Position numbers and translations under genes: made by a program
Part shown: positions 10,847 to 22,911 of the stretch, one piece after another
How the letters are laid out: every line of letters begins with the position of its first letter
How positions within the stretch are numbered: the first letter of the stretch is position 1
Assembly: GCA_024114885.1 (NCBI GenBank)
Contig: CP099429.1
Coordinates: 1,860,001-1,924,000, forward strand
Source of the DNA: Septoria linicola
Taxonomy: Eukaryota; Ascomycota; Dothideomycetes; Mycosphaerellales; Mycosphaerellaceae
Reading direction: 5' to 3'
DNA: 64,000 nt
Notes under the pieces: model-generated
The model's database searches: none
Seen by the model: the letters and a program-made list of their open reading frames with translations, nothing else
Told to the model about the DNA's origin: nothing

Positions 10847-11421
10847 AAGGCAGGACAGTGTTCAGCATGACCCTTTGACATGATGAGAGAGAGAGACACA
10901 AGGAAAGAGCGGGAAAGTCTGCCGACAGAGCAGCAACTGTCCAAACAACAGCAGCAACAGCATGATACCAGGCCTGAGGGCAGACCACAATTGTTTTGAG
11001 CGTTTAGCGTTTAGTCACGATGCAGACATAGATGAGGGTACTTTCTTGCTGGTAATCAATTCAACAACGGTCGTCATGATCGGATCAAATCAAGTCTACA
11101 GAAGTATTCCCACTATGCAGTGTTTCTTTGTCTTGAAAGCCGAGACGAGTAAGATAGTCTTGTCTGCTATCATGCTCCACTTGGTCGTGGCTACGATTGT
11201 CAATCTTTGAACCGATTGTCAAGTCTTGCATGACCAAATGCGTTTTCACGATGACGCTTTTCTCCTAAATTGCAGCGACAAGTCCACCAGCACCCTCCAT
11301 TCTCCTCCTCCTCCTCCTCCTCCTCCTTCTCCATATACTCCTCCTTCTCCATATACTCCTCTGATATATCCTCTCTCAAATCGTCTCCACGTAGTGGTAT
11401 AGCTAGCAGTGATATTGAAAG
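10847..11421. other. intergenic between EXO1 and a secreted-protein gene
   Basis: Convergent 3' flanks. It includes AG-rich tracts near 10,885 and the CTC microsatellite listed separately. No gene seen. Confidence 0.5.
11300..11360. repeat. (CTC)n microsatellite plus short direct repeat
   Basis: About nine CTC triplets in a row are followed by two tandem copies of a unit of the form CTTCTCCATATACTCCT. Confidence 0.85.
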
Positions 11422-11688
11422 CTAGTTCGAAAGCCCTGGCAGATTTCGGAACCCCGGCAAACGCTCTAGTCGCCGTGGCGGTGCCGGCGGTGGCTCAGGA
11501 TGGACTTTGGCGTTTTTCCTTCCCGCAATGGCCTTGAATATCGATGATATCCATGATGGCTCGGGCATGGCGTCTCTTGCGCCGAGGCTTGTGCTGGCGT
11601 CTGCTTGTGGTGGACCTGGCGTTGTTGTTATTGGGGCCGCTGCAGTAAGGGCTACTAGGAAGCCGGATGTCAAGATTGTGAGACGCAT
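11422..11688 (-). CDS. small secreted protein, effector-like, unknown function
   Basis: A single exon of 88 residues. The N-terminus is a clean signal peptide: MRLTILT, a hydrophobic core GFLVALTAAA, then a likely cleavage near AAAP (residues 17-19). The mature part of about 70 residues is Pro- and Arg-rich near the C-terminus (HPEPPPAPPRRLERLPGF) and has no cysteine, so it is not a disulfide-stabilised effector type. The RR and KN residues before the Pro-rich tail could be processing sites. ATG 11688 has an acceptable context (CACAATGC). No homologue is recognised. A chance open frame with a hydrophobic start is possible but less likely. Confidence 0.55.
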   Translation of the reverse strand: MRLTILTSGFLVALTAAAPITTTPGPPQADASTSLGARDAMPEPSWISSIFKAIAGRKNAKVHPEPPPAPPRRLERLPGFRNLPGLSN

Positions 11689-12764
11689 GGCTCGCTGCGG
11701 ATTTTGAGAAGGGGCGCGGATTGTCGTTGGGGTTGATGGTTGCAGACGCAGTGACGATCGATTAGTTGAGAAGATGAGGAATAAATATACTTGTGTGTGT
11801 TCTTGTCCTTGACTGAATATCGGCTTTAACTAAGATGTTCATTCGTGTAGTTAGTCTGAACGCTTTTGCCGGCCTTGGACCCCTGCTTGTCTCGGCGTTT
11901 TGATATGAAGTCTCTCTAGATATAGGCGTGATCGGGCCGTTCGATGGCTCCAACTTAGACGTGCCGCGCGTGATAGGCCAAGGAGCTTATGCTTTGTGAC
12001 AGCAGCTTGAACATCTTAGTTTTTGATTGATCGGCCTAGTGGATGCTACGCATGATTACTAAACCTGGCCGGGGAAGATTTCGGCTTGAAGCCTGGGTAA
12101 AAATCATGTTTCTAGGGTACTATATGCTGGAAATTTCGATCGCGGCGTATGAGGCGGGTAGCGCAACGCTGGATCGCAGTAGCTGGTGGATGAGACTGCT
12201 CTTCGTGAGTAATGCTGCGCAGGGATCAGTGTGACGCTATGGATGAGGAAGCACGCGTGCACTGGTGGATGTGAGGACTCCTAGACTGTGCATGATCTGC
12301 CACCGCGAAGGATTCGAAGGCTATGGCGACGAGCCTGGGCTTGTAAGGCGTTTCGGGTTTCAGTGCCGCCATGTGGGATATGCTGGCGTTCGACGAAGTT
12401 GACCAGCAAGGTCCGCCGGTCCTAAACAGGCGCTGCGAATATGCCGAGTACATCTTGAGCATTACGGGATCTGCGCTGGTCGCGATCCAGTCAGACAGGG
12501 GCGGAGAGGAAGACTCACCTTCCCAGTGAGAAGCTAGAGGTCTGGACAGCTCAACACAAAGTCATCCCATAATCATTCGGACCCGCATGATTGCTAACTC
12601 TACGGGATTGAGTCTGGGGAGCATACATTGGCCAACTCCCGGACGACATGACAAGCTCTAGCCTCTGGGACAATGACCTCGAGCAAGCGATCTACCTTGA
12701 AGCCGCGATGTCAGTCGCTCGCCATCTGTTCTCCTGCGAATCCCTGCAGCCGTCTGCTGGAACG
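11689..12764. other. intergenic, nothing convincing
   Basis: Short frames on both strands lack motifs. Composition is normal for the left half and there is no CpA depletion. A few 60-80 codon frames near 12,050-12,460 were examined and not accepted. Confidence 0.45.
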
Positions 12765-13249
12765 TCAGATGCCTTCGTCGGCGTCCCGGCGCTGACGCTT
12801 CCGATCTGACTCTCGTGAGAAACCTGACGTGGCTGGTCGACGAGGCGGAGTGCATTTGAAGCTTTCAGCAACATGATCGAATAGATTGCTAAGGCGGGCC
12901 TGAGATGGCATGTTGTACCTGGTGTCAGCATGAGTTGCCAGCCGACCAGGTCGTAAAGCGCGTGTCTGTGGTGCAGGAGCACGCAAAAGTGCGGAGGCGA
13001 ACTGCCCGCAAGCATCGACGAGATTCCAGAAAGACACGTACTTCTCCGACTCGGCCACATTGGCGAGTGCGACTTCGTGCTGAGAGCTTTCCTGAGTGAC
13101 AGTCAGTAGATGTGAGCGGTAAGAATCTCTTGAGAGCTTGCCTTGAAGTTGCCACGGAGCATCTTCTCGAAGACATCAGAGTGCAGGCACAGAATGAGCT
13201 TATGAACCTTCCATTGGCGCCCGTTGCAGGTGATGGTGAGGTCGGAGTC
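12765..13249 (-). CDS. BTB/POZ-domain protein, 5' end unresolved, possibly decayed
   Basis: On the minus strand the segment 13249-13142 reads SDLTITCNGRQWKVHKLILC, then a Ser-Asp-Val-Phe stretch to GNFK. This is the first half of a fungal BTB domain, a fold for dimerisation and often cullin-3 binding. A GC-AG intron (13092-13141, donor GCAAGC, CTGAC branch, acceptor CAG) leads to exon 13091-12765. That exon has ESSQHEVAL, later TRYNMPSQARLSNLFDHVAESF, which resembles the ADKY-x-P helix of the family, and a basic end. Directly upstream of the BTB start an in-frame TAA (13250-13252) blocks extension. An ATG at 13277 lies in another frame (MSDIPSSPI). Either an extra 5' exon exists or a 1-base shift has broken the gene. 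Confidence 0.5.
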
Positions 13250-13962
13250 TTATGGGAGAGGAGGGTATGTCCGACATGTTGCGTGTGCAGTCCAAGAGGA
13301 GTGGCAGTGTGTGGTTGGAGTTGAGGTTCGAAGTACGAAAGCTGGAATAAGACGTAGGAAGTGAGGGCAGCTCCCTTCAGGCGGCACGCGCATCTACAAC
13401 ATCTTCACTTGATCACGAAAAAGGAATGTGCCGTCAAATATATTTGCTCCCGCTCCACACGATAAGAAGCGGCAGAGGTAAGCCAACGGAGAATGTTCAT
13501 CCATCTGTCCTTCCTTTCCCCTCTATTCGACCAGTGGTGTGGTCTATACAGTGAATAGGAAGGATTTCAGTTTATGTGAAGAAGAAAGGGAAGCAGCAGC
13601 TGGGCGAAAAACGCGTCGAGAAAGTGAAGTTCTGCGGCAGGCACGAGCCATACCCGCACAGCTTACCTTGGCGGCGGGAAGCGGAAGTCGCGGTGGGGAA
13701 TTCGGGCAGGAACAGCGCGACCTATCACGAGAGTCGTGATTCTCACAGCGAATCAGGAACACAACATTTGTGACTCGAAGGCGCTGCTCTGCTTATTCTT
13801 CTCCTTTGTTCGTACTGAGGAGACATATTTACTCAGATCGTGCTTCTTCCAGCATCTGTTCAACAAAGACGACAGAACATCCTTCGAGGACACCATCACC
13901 ACAAATACCCCGCCGAGCACTTTTCGAATTACCCCTCCATCCCATCCCCATCCACCGCCGCC
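13250..13962. other. intergenic and PP28 promoter
   Basis: Holds the unresolved 5' part of the BTB gene and the promoter/5' UTR of the next gene, ending in CACCGCCGCC before the ATG. No other gene supported. Confidence 0.45.
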
Positions 13963-14776
13963 ATGTCGAGCAGAGGAGCCACGAGAGGCCGCGCTGGCAA
14001 GTTTGGCAAGGCAAAGCGAGGTGGTCAGTATCAACGGGATAGCACAGGTCAAGGACAAATACTAACACCACCCAGGAGGACGCCACTTTAGTAAGAACCT
14101 GGCACCGCTCGATGCAGATGGCGCCGAGAACTCCATGTGGGCAGACCCGTCCAAGGGAGATGACGATGACGATGACTCTTCCGACGAGGCCGATTCTTCC
14201 GAAGAGGAGTCGAGCGACGACGATGCTGCTCCAGCACAGCAGACCGAGCTGACTCGTGAAGAGCGACGAGCTGCAGCAAAGGCGAAAAAGGAGGCCGCGA
14301 TCAAGAAGAAGAAGGGTCCTGTGGAAGCAGGAGCCATGCCGCCGAGTGACAGCGAGGAGGAGGAAGATGATGACATGCCTGCCAACCCAAATCACAGCGC
14401 CTCAGCACGCAAGCAGGCGGACAAAGTGCCAGTGAGTGCGGAGGATGCCGAGAAGCAGACTGCAAAGGCAAAGAAGACGGGAGACCTGTCACAATTGTCG
14501 AGGCGCGAGAGGGAGGCGTTGCAGGCACAGCAGGCCAAGGAGCGATACCAGAAACTGCACGCCGAGGGCAAGACGGACGAGGCGCGGGCTGATCTAGAGC
14601 GTCTGAAGCTGGTGAGGGAGCAGAGAGCTGAGGCTGCTGCACGAAAGGATGCCGAGAAGGCAGAGCGTGATCTGATTGACAAGGAAAAGAAGGAACAGAT
14701 GGCAAGAATGGAGCGTCAACAGGCACAAAAGGCTGCTCGTGGTGGCCGTGGAGGCAAGAAGGGCGGCAAGGCCTGA
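13963..14776 (+). CDS. casein kinase substrate phosphoprotein PP28/PDAP1 family
   Basis: Two exons, 13963-14023 and 14076-14776, encode 253 residues. The start ATG is in an ideal context (CCGCCATGT). The 52-bp intron has donor GTCAGT, branch ACTAAC and acceptor CAG, and yields KRGGGRHFSKNLAP as in the family. An alternative donor three bases upstream would drop one Gly. After the Gly/Arg-rich N-terminus comes an acidic Ser/Asp/Glu tract (about residues 48-70, likely casein-kinase sites). The conserved PP28 core follows (LSRREREALQAQQAKERYQK then LHAEGKTDEARADLERLKLV), with a long charged helix and an RGGRGGKKGGKA tail. The family is linked to RNA-binding and growth-factor-associated phosphoproteins. 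Its role in fungi is not settled. Confidence 0.9.
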
Positions 14777-16246
14777 TCTGGGTCGAGAATGTTGCTGTTG
14801 TTGAGGGGCGACGACGATTGTGCTTGCATATTGCAGCGACTACCGCATGATGATAAACGCATGGCATGGCCCGAGGTCTGCTCACGAATTTGAGGAATTA
14901 CTGGTTTCGCCTCGTGTGTCTGGTGTGCGACGATGTGATGCTGACAGCTTTTGTAGATCCGCTTCAACATCCCCAATCTCTGCCATGTGCACGACACTGT
15001 CTGGAAAGTGTTGAGCTGCATTCTGGGAGCAAATCTGTACGGCTAGTGGTGGGAGACCTGCGCCGAGACGCATTGCCATCTTCGTAGCACGACTTCCCAA
15101 GGGCCGAGCTTCACACCCATCGAACCGCGTGCATGGAGGAGTAACATGGCATAGCTGTGAGGCCGCACCAGTCGCTGCACAGGTACGCGCATCGCCATCT
15201 GCTGTGTCATCTCTCACAGACTCACCAATCCATGGCGAACACGCTCTCGACGGACGCTCGCTGCACTGCTGCCAGACCTGTGGAGCTACTCGGCCACTTG
15301 CAACCATCGCCCTCTGCGACCCAGCTTTTGGCTAGCATACACCCTCAAGCACATGTGGCGCAGCGACTACAAGTAGACTACGGGCATGTCTCCACGGCCT
15401 GGGACGGGACTGGGTTCATCCGTCTTCAACAAGCCCGAGTTCGCCTAATCCTTCAATGTGAGGACATAAAATTTAGCGACAGCCTTACGATCTTCATTGC
15501 TGCAGCACACATCGCACTCAAAGCAGGTCAACGACCATGAAGCTCGAAGCTCTCGAACGATATATCCGGAGCGAGACGACAGTCAGCACCACGAGTGTTA
15601 ACCGCCGGCTACGAAAACATGTATCGAGAATGCTACCCTGAACGGCTTTTCTGGTCTTCGATTTTGTGGTTTTCCATTACGATGGGCAGGACATACGTCC
15701 TTCACCTTTGGTCAACAGCAGACTGGACACTGCGGTTTACATCAAGTCTCAACACGTTGAACAGAAGCACAGGCGAAACCCGGCAAATCACAAGCTGCAG
15801 GGCGGTGCATCGCTGCCCAACCTCTTCGCAGCAATTTCGGGCAGGTACATCCGCTCACTCATGCTGTGGGGTTTTGAAAAAGACGCCACTGCCAACAATG
15901 GACTTGATGCCAGCCTCAATTAGAGATTCTGACCACGGTTGTTTGGTGATAGAGGAGATGCTGACAGTGTAGTCCAAGACCTGTTCGCTCCGGCTCTGCT
16001 GGCCCCTGCTAACGTCAAGTCTTCTACTGTTGACTTGTGGAACAACGTTCAATATATCATTTCGCGAGGAAGCTAAAAGCCATCAAAGCGGTTCCTGAAA
16101 TCAAGACATGCTCACTGCCGCTACCACGGCGATGATGCAAACCTGCCGCCTGGAAATTCCGCATATGATTCAATGACCAAAAGTGCACGTTTCACACATT
16201 GGATCCCTATACTTCAGTATTCTCGAACCGACACAATGCACGTCTA
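14777..16246. other. intergenic, 1.47 kb without a supported gene
   Basis: Open frames of 60-140 codons occur on both strands, but the longer ones start at non-ATG codons or show no family sequence. CpA/TpG content is normal. A divergent or non-coding transcript cannot be excluded. Confidence 0.4.
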
Positions 16247-17794
16247 CTACTCCTTAGTTTCTCGTGCCCTGAGGCTTACCGGCTTGGACAACTTCGCTAG
16301 CTGATAATCGAGGATCAACGATCGCAGCTCAGCGCGCTTTGCCTTCAAGTCGTTCATTTCTTGGCGCAGTGTCGCGTTGCGCTGACCGAGCACTTTCTCG
16401 TCTTGGACCAGCCGAGCGCTTTCTCTTGTCTTCCTTGCACGGCATTTCGTAGCAGCACGCCGGTTGCGTTCGCGGATCGTGCTGATGTGTTGCTCAGGCA
16501 GGGATGCGCGATCATCCGAACGCTTTTCCTGGTGCCCAACGACCGTAGTTGGGTCGTCTTCGCTTATTGCGCCGCCGACAAGGACTGCACTAGTGTTGGT
16601 TCCCCAGGAGACTGGAGCCACTGAGTGCACGTCGGGCGTTGTCTGCAGCTCAGCCAAAGAACACAGGCCGAGAGTCGTTCGAGGCTCCTTGGAAGGCGAC
16701 ATGTAGTCCAAAGATTCAAGCGCCATATTATCATCGGCCTCCGATGAACCCGTGCGTACTACTCCGGGAGACTGAGTCGCCCCGGTAGTCACGTCCTTCT
16801 GAGGAACATTGTTGTTCCAATTGGTGGTCGGGTCTGCATATTCTGCCGACATGTCCGGCGCTGTCTCATCATACCCATGATATTGGATGAAGTCGTGGCT
16901 AAATTGCAGCTCGGCACTGGCGCGGCCGAAAGATGGCAAGTCGGAGAGGCTGGAGCCTGCCATATAATTGCTGAACAAGTCTGGACACCTGTTGCTTTCG
17001 TTTATATCTATCCAGGTAACATCCATGATCATATCCCCGATCCAAGAATCGTGCGACGTTGGGTCCGTTGCTTCGACCAAAGAGGCACTTTCTTCATGAC
17101 GATCAGGAATGCGAGAAAAGGTGTGTTCTACTACAAAGTCTGACGAGCTGGAAGAATCGTGTGTGGATTTCTGAGATATGCACGAGTCGTGTCTCGAGCT
17201 TTGTCCCTGATCAGAGCCCGATGGTGTGGTGTTCGCGAAGGTCATCCTGTTGACCCCGCTACCGGATGTGGGCCGTTCGATCTGCATAGCAGGCGCTATT
17301 GCGACCATTTGAGGACGCTTCGAATCCTCTATATCGCGCATGGGATAGTCCTGAGTGTCTGTTTCGACCTCGTTGCTCGGAGTCTCGGAATGCGGCGGAC
17401 TGAAAGAAGAAGGACTGCTCTCTTCTTGTAGTTTGTCCCTAGAAGCACTTTTACAATGACAAGAAGCGGACAGTCGCCCCTGGAGATGCTCGACCTGTTT
17501 CTCGAGCATTGCAGCGTACGCGGGGCCACGCAGTGGCTTCCTGGAATCGCTATACGAGCAGCGAAGCCTGCAGCACAACATTAGTGATGGCTAGACGGAC
17601 TGCTCCACTTCACGGACCCATGCCTCCCGCACGTTGTGCAATCAAGACCTCCATTGCATTTGGCTTTGCGTCGACGGCATTGGTCACACTTGTCGATGTC
17701 AGCTACAGTATGAGAAGGATGACAGCACTGTTGTGAAGTGGAAACCTACAGCTTGGGGGACCCTCTTGGTCAAGTGAGCTCTGATCGTGGTCAT
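16247..17794 (-). CDS. transcription factor with both Zn(II)2Cys6 and bZIP domains
   Basis: Minus-strand exons 17794-17750, 17688-17618 and 17567-16247 give 478 residues. The first intron (61 bp) has donor GTAGGT and acceptor AAG. The second (50 bp) has donor GTCCGT, a CTAAT branch and acceptor CAG. Splicing yields a canonical Zn2Cys6 cluster: Cys 16, 19, 26, 32, 35 and 42 (spacing 2-6-5-2-6) in the context QACDQCRRRKAKC, then a short linker and coiled coil (AAMLEKQVEHLQGRL). The middle is Ser/Thr/Asp-rich. The C-terminus, in the same large exon, is a bZIP: basic region RERNRRAATKCRARK (from about residue 404) followed by five leucines spaced exactly seven residues apart. Nuclear DNA-binding is inferred. 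The start lies only about 250 bp from the RIPped block. Confidence 0.85.
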
Positions 17795-18050
17795 CCTGAT
17801 CACAGTGGCTCGTGTCGTCTTCGATGCTGATCAATACTCGTCGTTGCAAAACGTCTCGTCTAAACAAACAAGACTTGAGCTGACACAATATGGGTATCTA
17901 TAGACATTGTGAGCATGCTAGCCACTCTGAACGTTGTTCTTCGTCGCGGAACTTATCAAGTATACACATACCCTAGGCGATGGATCCTACTCAATAGATA
18001 GATGCATATGTATATAGATTATAACGGACTTCGCGGCACTATTTACGGCG
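17795..18050. other. junction between gene-bearing and RIPped DNA
   Basis: Normal CA/TG content persists to about 17,990. Isolated CA/TG occur to about 18,065 and almost none after that. This stretch should contain the regulator's promoter. Confidence 0.7.
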
Positions 18051-21000
18051 AGTAAAGCGGAGGCAGTCTATATACGTACGCCTATATAGTCTCTTTTTAT
18101 AATATCTAAAGACTCGACTCCAAGCTAATATATTAATAATAGTAGCTACTATATCCTATACTAGGTAATCGATTATCTTAGGCCTTAGAGCGGCCGTAGC
18201 GTCGATAGATACCGTACGTATACTACGAATTAGAAGGCAGTCCTAAGGCTACCTACCTAACGCTCTCGTCTCGCTCGTTATTTACGTTTTCGGCTCGCGT
18301 ACTCTAGAGCCTCTTATATCTATCTCTTCTACTCGTTTTACCTCTATCCTACGCTCTTCTATTTCTTCTATTAGGTCTACCTTCGTTCTACGCTTTAAAG
18401 CTACCTAATAGCGTAATAGATCGACTAGATAGTAGTCTAAGAGTAGCCGCGAGAGTACGGATAGAATAGTAAGTAGGTATAGGTACGTATAAATAAGTAT
18501 ACCTTTTCTTATAAGTTATAGTAATTATTATACTCTCGGCTTCTATATTATATTTAAGTTTAGACGATATCGATAACTACCCTCCTCGCTAATACTATAT
18601 ACCTTTAGCTCTATTATCTTTAATATCGCCGACGTATAAACTTAAGCGAGTAAAGGCGCCTTCTCTTCTATACTCTATTTCTACGTAGAGCGTTAACTAT
18701 AATATTCACCTAGATAATTCGAGAAAATATAACGAAGACTTATACGTAGTATCGAGGAATTAGATAACGATAAGTAGTTACTCCTATACTCTATAGTTTA
18801 GGTTATTATACTAATTTCGAGATTATAATATTAGTTATTTTCTAGACTACTTATTAATCGGCTATTTACGAGCTAAATATAGTAATTAGATCGTCTAAGC
18901 TAGATAAGGAGTCGCTATAGAGAATTCGCTTAGTTCTAAAAAGATATAACTTTAAGATACTCGAGATAGAGATCTCTATATAAAAGAGTCGAGTCGAGTC
19001 GAGTCGAGTCGATAAAGAGAAGAGTCTATAGGCTTTATAGAGATAATATAACGAATACTCTATAGAGAATAGTATCGCGTAGTAGTAGTAATATAAGCTT
19101 AGGTACCTACTCGAATCCTTACGAAACTATACTTTATAATACGACCTCTTACGTTATAACTATAAAGCCTTTTATTAGCGATATCTCCGAGGCTAATAAG
19201 CGCTCCTATTATAACTAGTATAGACGTAGTTATAGTACGCCTTACGTTTTTAGAAAATATAGCTTCCTTATAGCTTTACTTACTAGCCTAATCTTAAACG
19301 AGGAACGCTTTTAGGCGCTAGTATAACTATAAATCTAGAAATCTACTAAAAAGGTATTATTAGCGATTAAAGTATATAGATAAGGTATATATACCTCTTA
19401 TATATAGTATATAGATATACGACGTTAGCGAGTAATCTACTAGCTATCGCCGACTTAGCTACTCGGTTCCCTAGTTACTTTAGGCTATCTTACGTATATA
19501 CGACGCGATAACGTAAGTTATAGATATCGCGAAAGTTTATTATTTACTCTCTTATATTATTAGCGCGTGCTTACGATAATAAGAGCGTATAAGTATATAC
19601 TAGGAACCTATAGTAATCGTTAAGATATCTCTCTAGCTCTTCTCGAATAGACTATACTAATAAGCCTATATTACGATTATAGGTTCGCGATATAGCGTCT
19701 ATTATTAACTCTAAGTAGGATCTCTAATATATTAGGTACCTAGAGCGCTCGCTTAAGTCGCTATTATTCTAGACTTTATCGCCTATATCGTATTTAATAT
19801 ATCCGTAGTCTATATAATATACTATCTTAAGGACTAGTTCGTCTAACTAGGTATAATCTATCTCTACTTAGACTCGTTCTATATTCCCTAGTCGCTTAAA
19901 TAGCTAGGAAATAGAAATACCTACTATACTAGCTTTTTTAGATAGGTTAGCTAATATAGATATATAAGTAATAGGTTACTATAAGCTTTTAACCTATAGC
20001 GAGATAGGCGTAATATTAGTATACTAAGAGAAGCTAAGTAGGCTAGAATCTTTACGTAATATACGCTACTTTTATAGAACGACTATAGGAATAACTAGTA
20101 ACTTTAAGTTTCTAGCTATAGATATAGCTAATACGCTCGACTTACTAGTATTAATTGTCTACTCTTTCTATACCCTAGGAGTAGGTATATAGTTCGCTTC
20201 TAAGAGCTAGATAAGTCGATAGGTCGATATTACTTTTATAGAAATTTTCGAATTATAGCTCTTTATTAATCGTTAGATACTCGATATATAAGTTCGCGAC
20301 CTATTCGATAGATAGAGAGAGAGGTAAGGTAGGATTAAACGTAACTAATTAGTACTTATCTATACTGTCCTCGTATTAAGCTAGTAGAGCGATCCCGACC
20401 TCTACTACGAAGGCGACTATAGTTATAGTAAGAGATATATACGAGAGTATTATTATAATATATTAAAGTATAGTCTTAATCTTTACTAACCTTATATATT
20501 AGAATTAACTACTTTAAGATCGCCTATAACTTAGTCCCTTTAACTTAGTATAGCTAGAGCCTTATAGCGATATAAGTAGTATTATATATAACTTTATACG
20601 CTAAGAGCTTATATACTTAATATATAGTATATACCTACGTAAGTATAGCGAGATATATAGCGTAAGTTATAATACCCTATATCCTATATAGTTCTTTACT
20701 TTACCTTTAACTTAGCTAATATAGTCCTCTAAGAGAGAGTATTCGCTAGTCTAACCTTATCCTAACGTTTTAGGTATTAGCTCGGTCTCTATTATATAGA
20801 ATATACGTACTATCTATTAGATCGGACGCGAATAATAGGTTAGTATATATATAACGCGATAAGGACCTTTAACGTATACGTTATATACTCTCTAGAGCTC
20901 TCTCGTAACTTTCGTACTATAGAGCTAGCTATTAATCTTATAGATACCCTATTTCTAGCTTTACTCGAGACGCTCTTTATAGTAAGAGCGAAATAGAGTT

Positions 21001-21282
21001 ACTAGATATTATAGGATCCGCTATTAAAAGATTCTACTTAGCTACTAATAATAATATACTAAATAAAGAGACTATAGTCGTCGAGCTAACCTAACTAAGA
21101 GACCTAAGTAGAGCTCTATCGTAGTAGGAGTCGAAGTATCTAATCTTTATCTAAATTACTAATAGCGATATAATTAATTATATTAGTTTATATACTAAGT
21201 AAGTAACGTACTAAGTACTATATTACTATAGAGGCTTACGTACCCTATCTAGATCTATATTACTACTTAGTCTTTTAAGATA
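18051..21282. mobile_element. RIP-degraded repeat, unclassified, left of hAT-1
   Basis: CpA/TpG are nearly absent and TA is very frequent. On the minus strand from about 19,950 to 19,400 a long frame is sense-like apart from TAG/TAA codons, for example KYDIGDKV and REELERYLNDYYRFL. This suggests a former transposon protein, but I do not recognise the family. Another minus-strand stretch near 18,420-18,200 is charged (VDLIEEIEERRIEVKR). No terminal repeats were found, so the element borders are unknown. Confidence 0.6.
18986..19011. repeat. GAGTC pentanucleotide microsatellite
   Basis: Five consecutive GAGTC units inside RIPped DNA. The motif contains no CpA or TpG on either strand, so RIP would not erode it. 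Confidence 0.85.
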
Positions 21283-21290
21283 TTTTGTCC
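21283..21290. repeat. presumed left target-site copy of hAT-1
   Basis: The 8 bases TTTTGTCC directly abut the TAGACGTTAG terminus of hAT-1. The matching right copy is not in the window because hAT-1 is interrupted. Confidence 0.4.
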
Positions 21291-22632
21291 TAGACGTTAG
21301 AATAGGTTAGTATAGATAGAGTTAGGTCTAAACCTATATTCTTAGTAATCGATATAGGTTAGAGAGGTAACCTACTAAAGCTTAATAGATAGTACCTATA
21401 ACTAGAAAATATAGGTTAGAGCGTATACCTACGTAGGTACCTATAGGAGTATAGGTATAGATATACTAAAATCTACGTATTTTAAGTATCTAAGTACGTA
21501 AAAAGAACGATAGGCGCCGACTATATATACCGACTATAGGGATAAGAGGAAACGAAGGTTTTATAGTATAAAAGTAGAAAGTAATCTTATATCGTTCGCT
21601 ATAGTTATAATATAATTTAATACTATACTTCTACTACGTAGCTAGGTATCTCGAAGTAGCCTAAACGCTATTCCTTACGCCGAATATAATACGTAGTACT
21701 ATACTACTTTAAATAACTCTTATTATCTATAACGCTCTATATATAAATTATTCTCTAAACGAGCTATATATTCTTCTACTAGATCGTAACTCGCTTTATA
21801 TAGATAGCGTAGAGGTTAGTACCTATATAAGTTAGTATAAGCTACTAAATAGTAATATAGAAGGATATATACTTTTAAAAACCTTTATTAAATAGAGCTC
21901 TACTACCTCTTATAACGCTTCTAGTATAGTAGCCTAAAAGCGTAGATCCTACTTAAAGCTATAGGCGACCTCTCTTACTAGTCGCTAGAAAGGAAGCTTA
22001 CTAATAAATAGATCTCTAATCCTCTAAAATATCTAAATCTTCTATAAAGCTAAAACTATAATAGATTAGCGTACTAACTACGTTTACCGACTACGTTTTA
22101 ACTTACTACCTAGCTTATAGTAATAAGGTTTCCTTACTCTTCTTACTACTAGAGCCTTCTTAGAAAGCCTACTAGCTCGCGCTACGTTCTAAGTATTCGA
22201 CTATATTTTTAAGATATAGGATTTCTTCTTTATAGTAAGTTTTAGACCGGCTCTTCTCTTCTTCTTCGTTACTATCTTATAAGGCGCTTTTTACGTAATA
22301 GGCTACTTTCTACTAAGGCCCTTTCTACTAGTAGTAGGCCTATTTATAGTAAGAGGCTTATTATTCTCCTCTTTAGGCGTGTCTTTATTATCTTTCTCTT
22401 TAGGCGTATATTTATTATTATCTGCTTTAGGCGCGTCTTTATTATTACTATCTTATATATCGATAAGAATTAGATTATTAGCCTATCTTTAAGGCTAGTC
22501 GCTAGCTTCTTCTATTTAAAGTTATACTAATAGAGTAAGAGAACGCGATATTTAATTAGCGAGAGTACGTTATTTAGGCGTAAGTATAGTAGCGTCTTAT
22601 ACGAGACGATTAAAGAAGTTATAGTTAACTAG

Positions 22633-22911
22633 TAGTAAGGTAAAGGCCTACCTATATACTATGCTTAGCGCTTTTAGTACAAAAGCAAGGTAGTAGCTCG
22701 TTTCTAAGATAGGAATATTTACTCTACTTGATTAATTTAATATCCTACGGTCCTAGTATAGGCTCTTAGTCTTAGGACTACTATTTTAAGCTCGTTACTA
22801 CTATTTAATTAACGTATTACAAGACTATTACTCTCTAAACAGGTCTTATTCTATAGCGACCGCTCTTATACCTACCTAGGAAGTTAGTATTAGAGTAGTT
22901 ATTATCTATTA
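22633..22911 (+). repeat. left LTR of the Gypsy element
   Basis: Starts TAGTAAGGTAAAGG and ends ATCTATTA. These fit an original TG...CA end pair after RIP. Differences from the right LTR are transitions. Confidence 0.9.

Noticed and set aside
15157..15972. 127- and 125-codon plus-strand frames
   Set aside because: Non-ATG or weak starts, odd composition, no motif; treated as intergenic.
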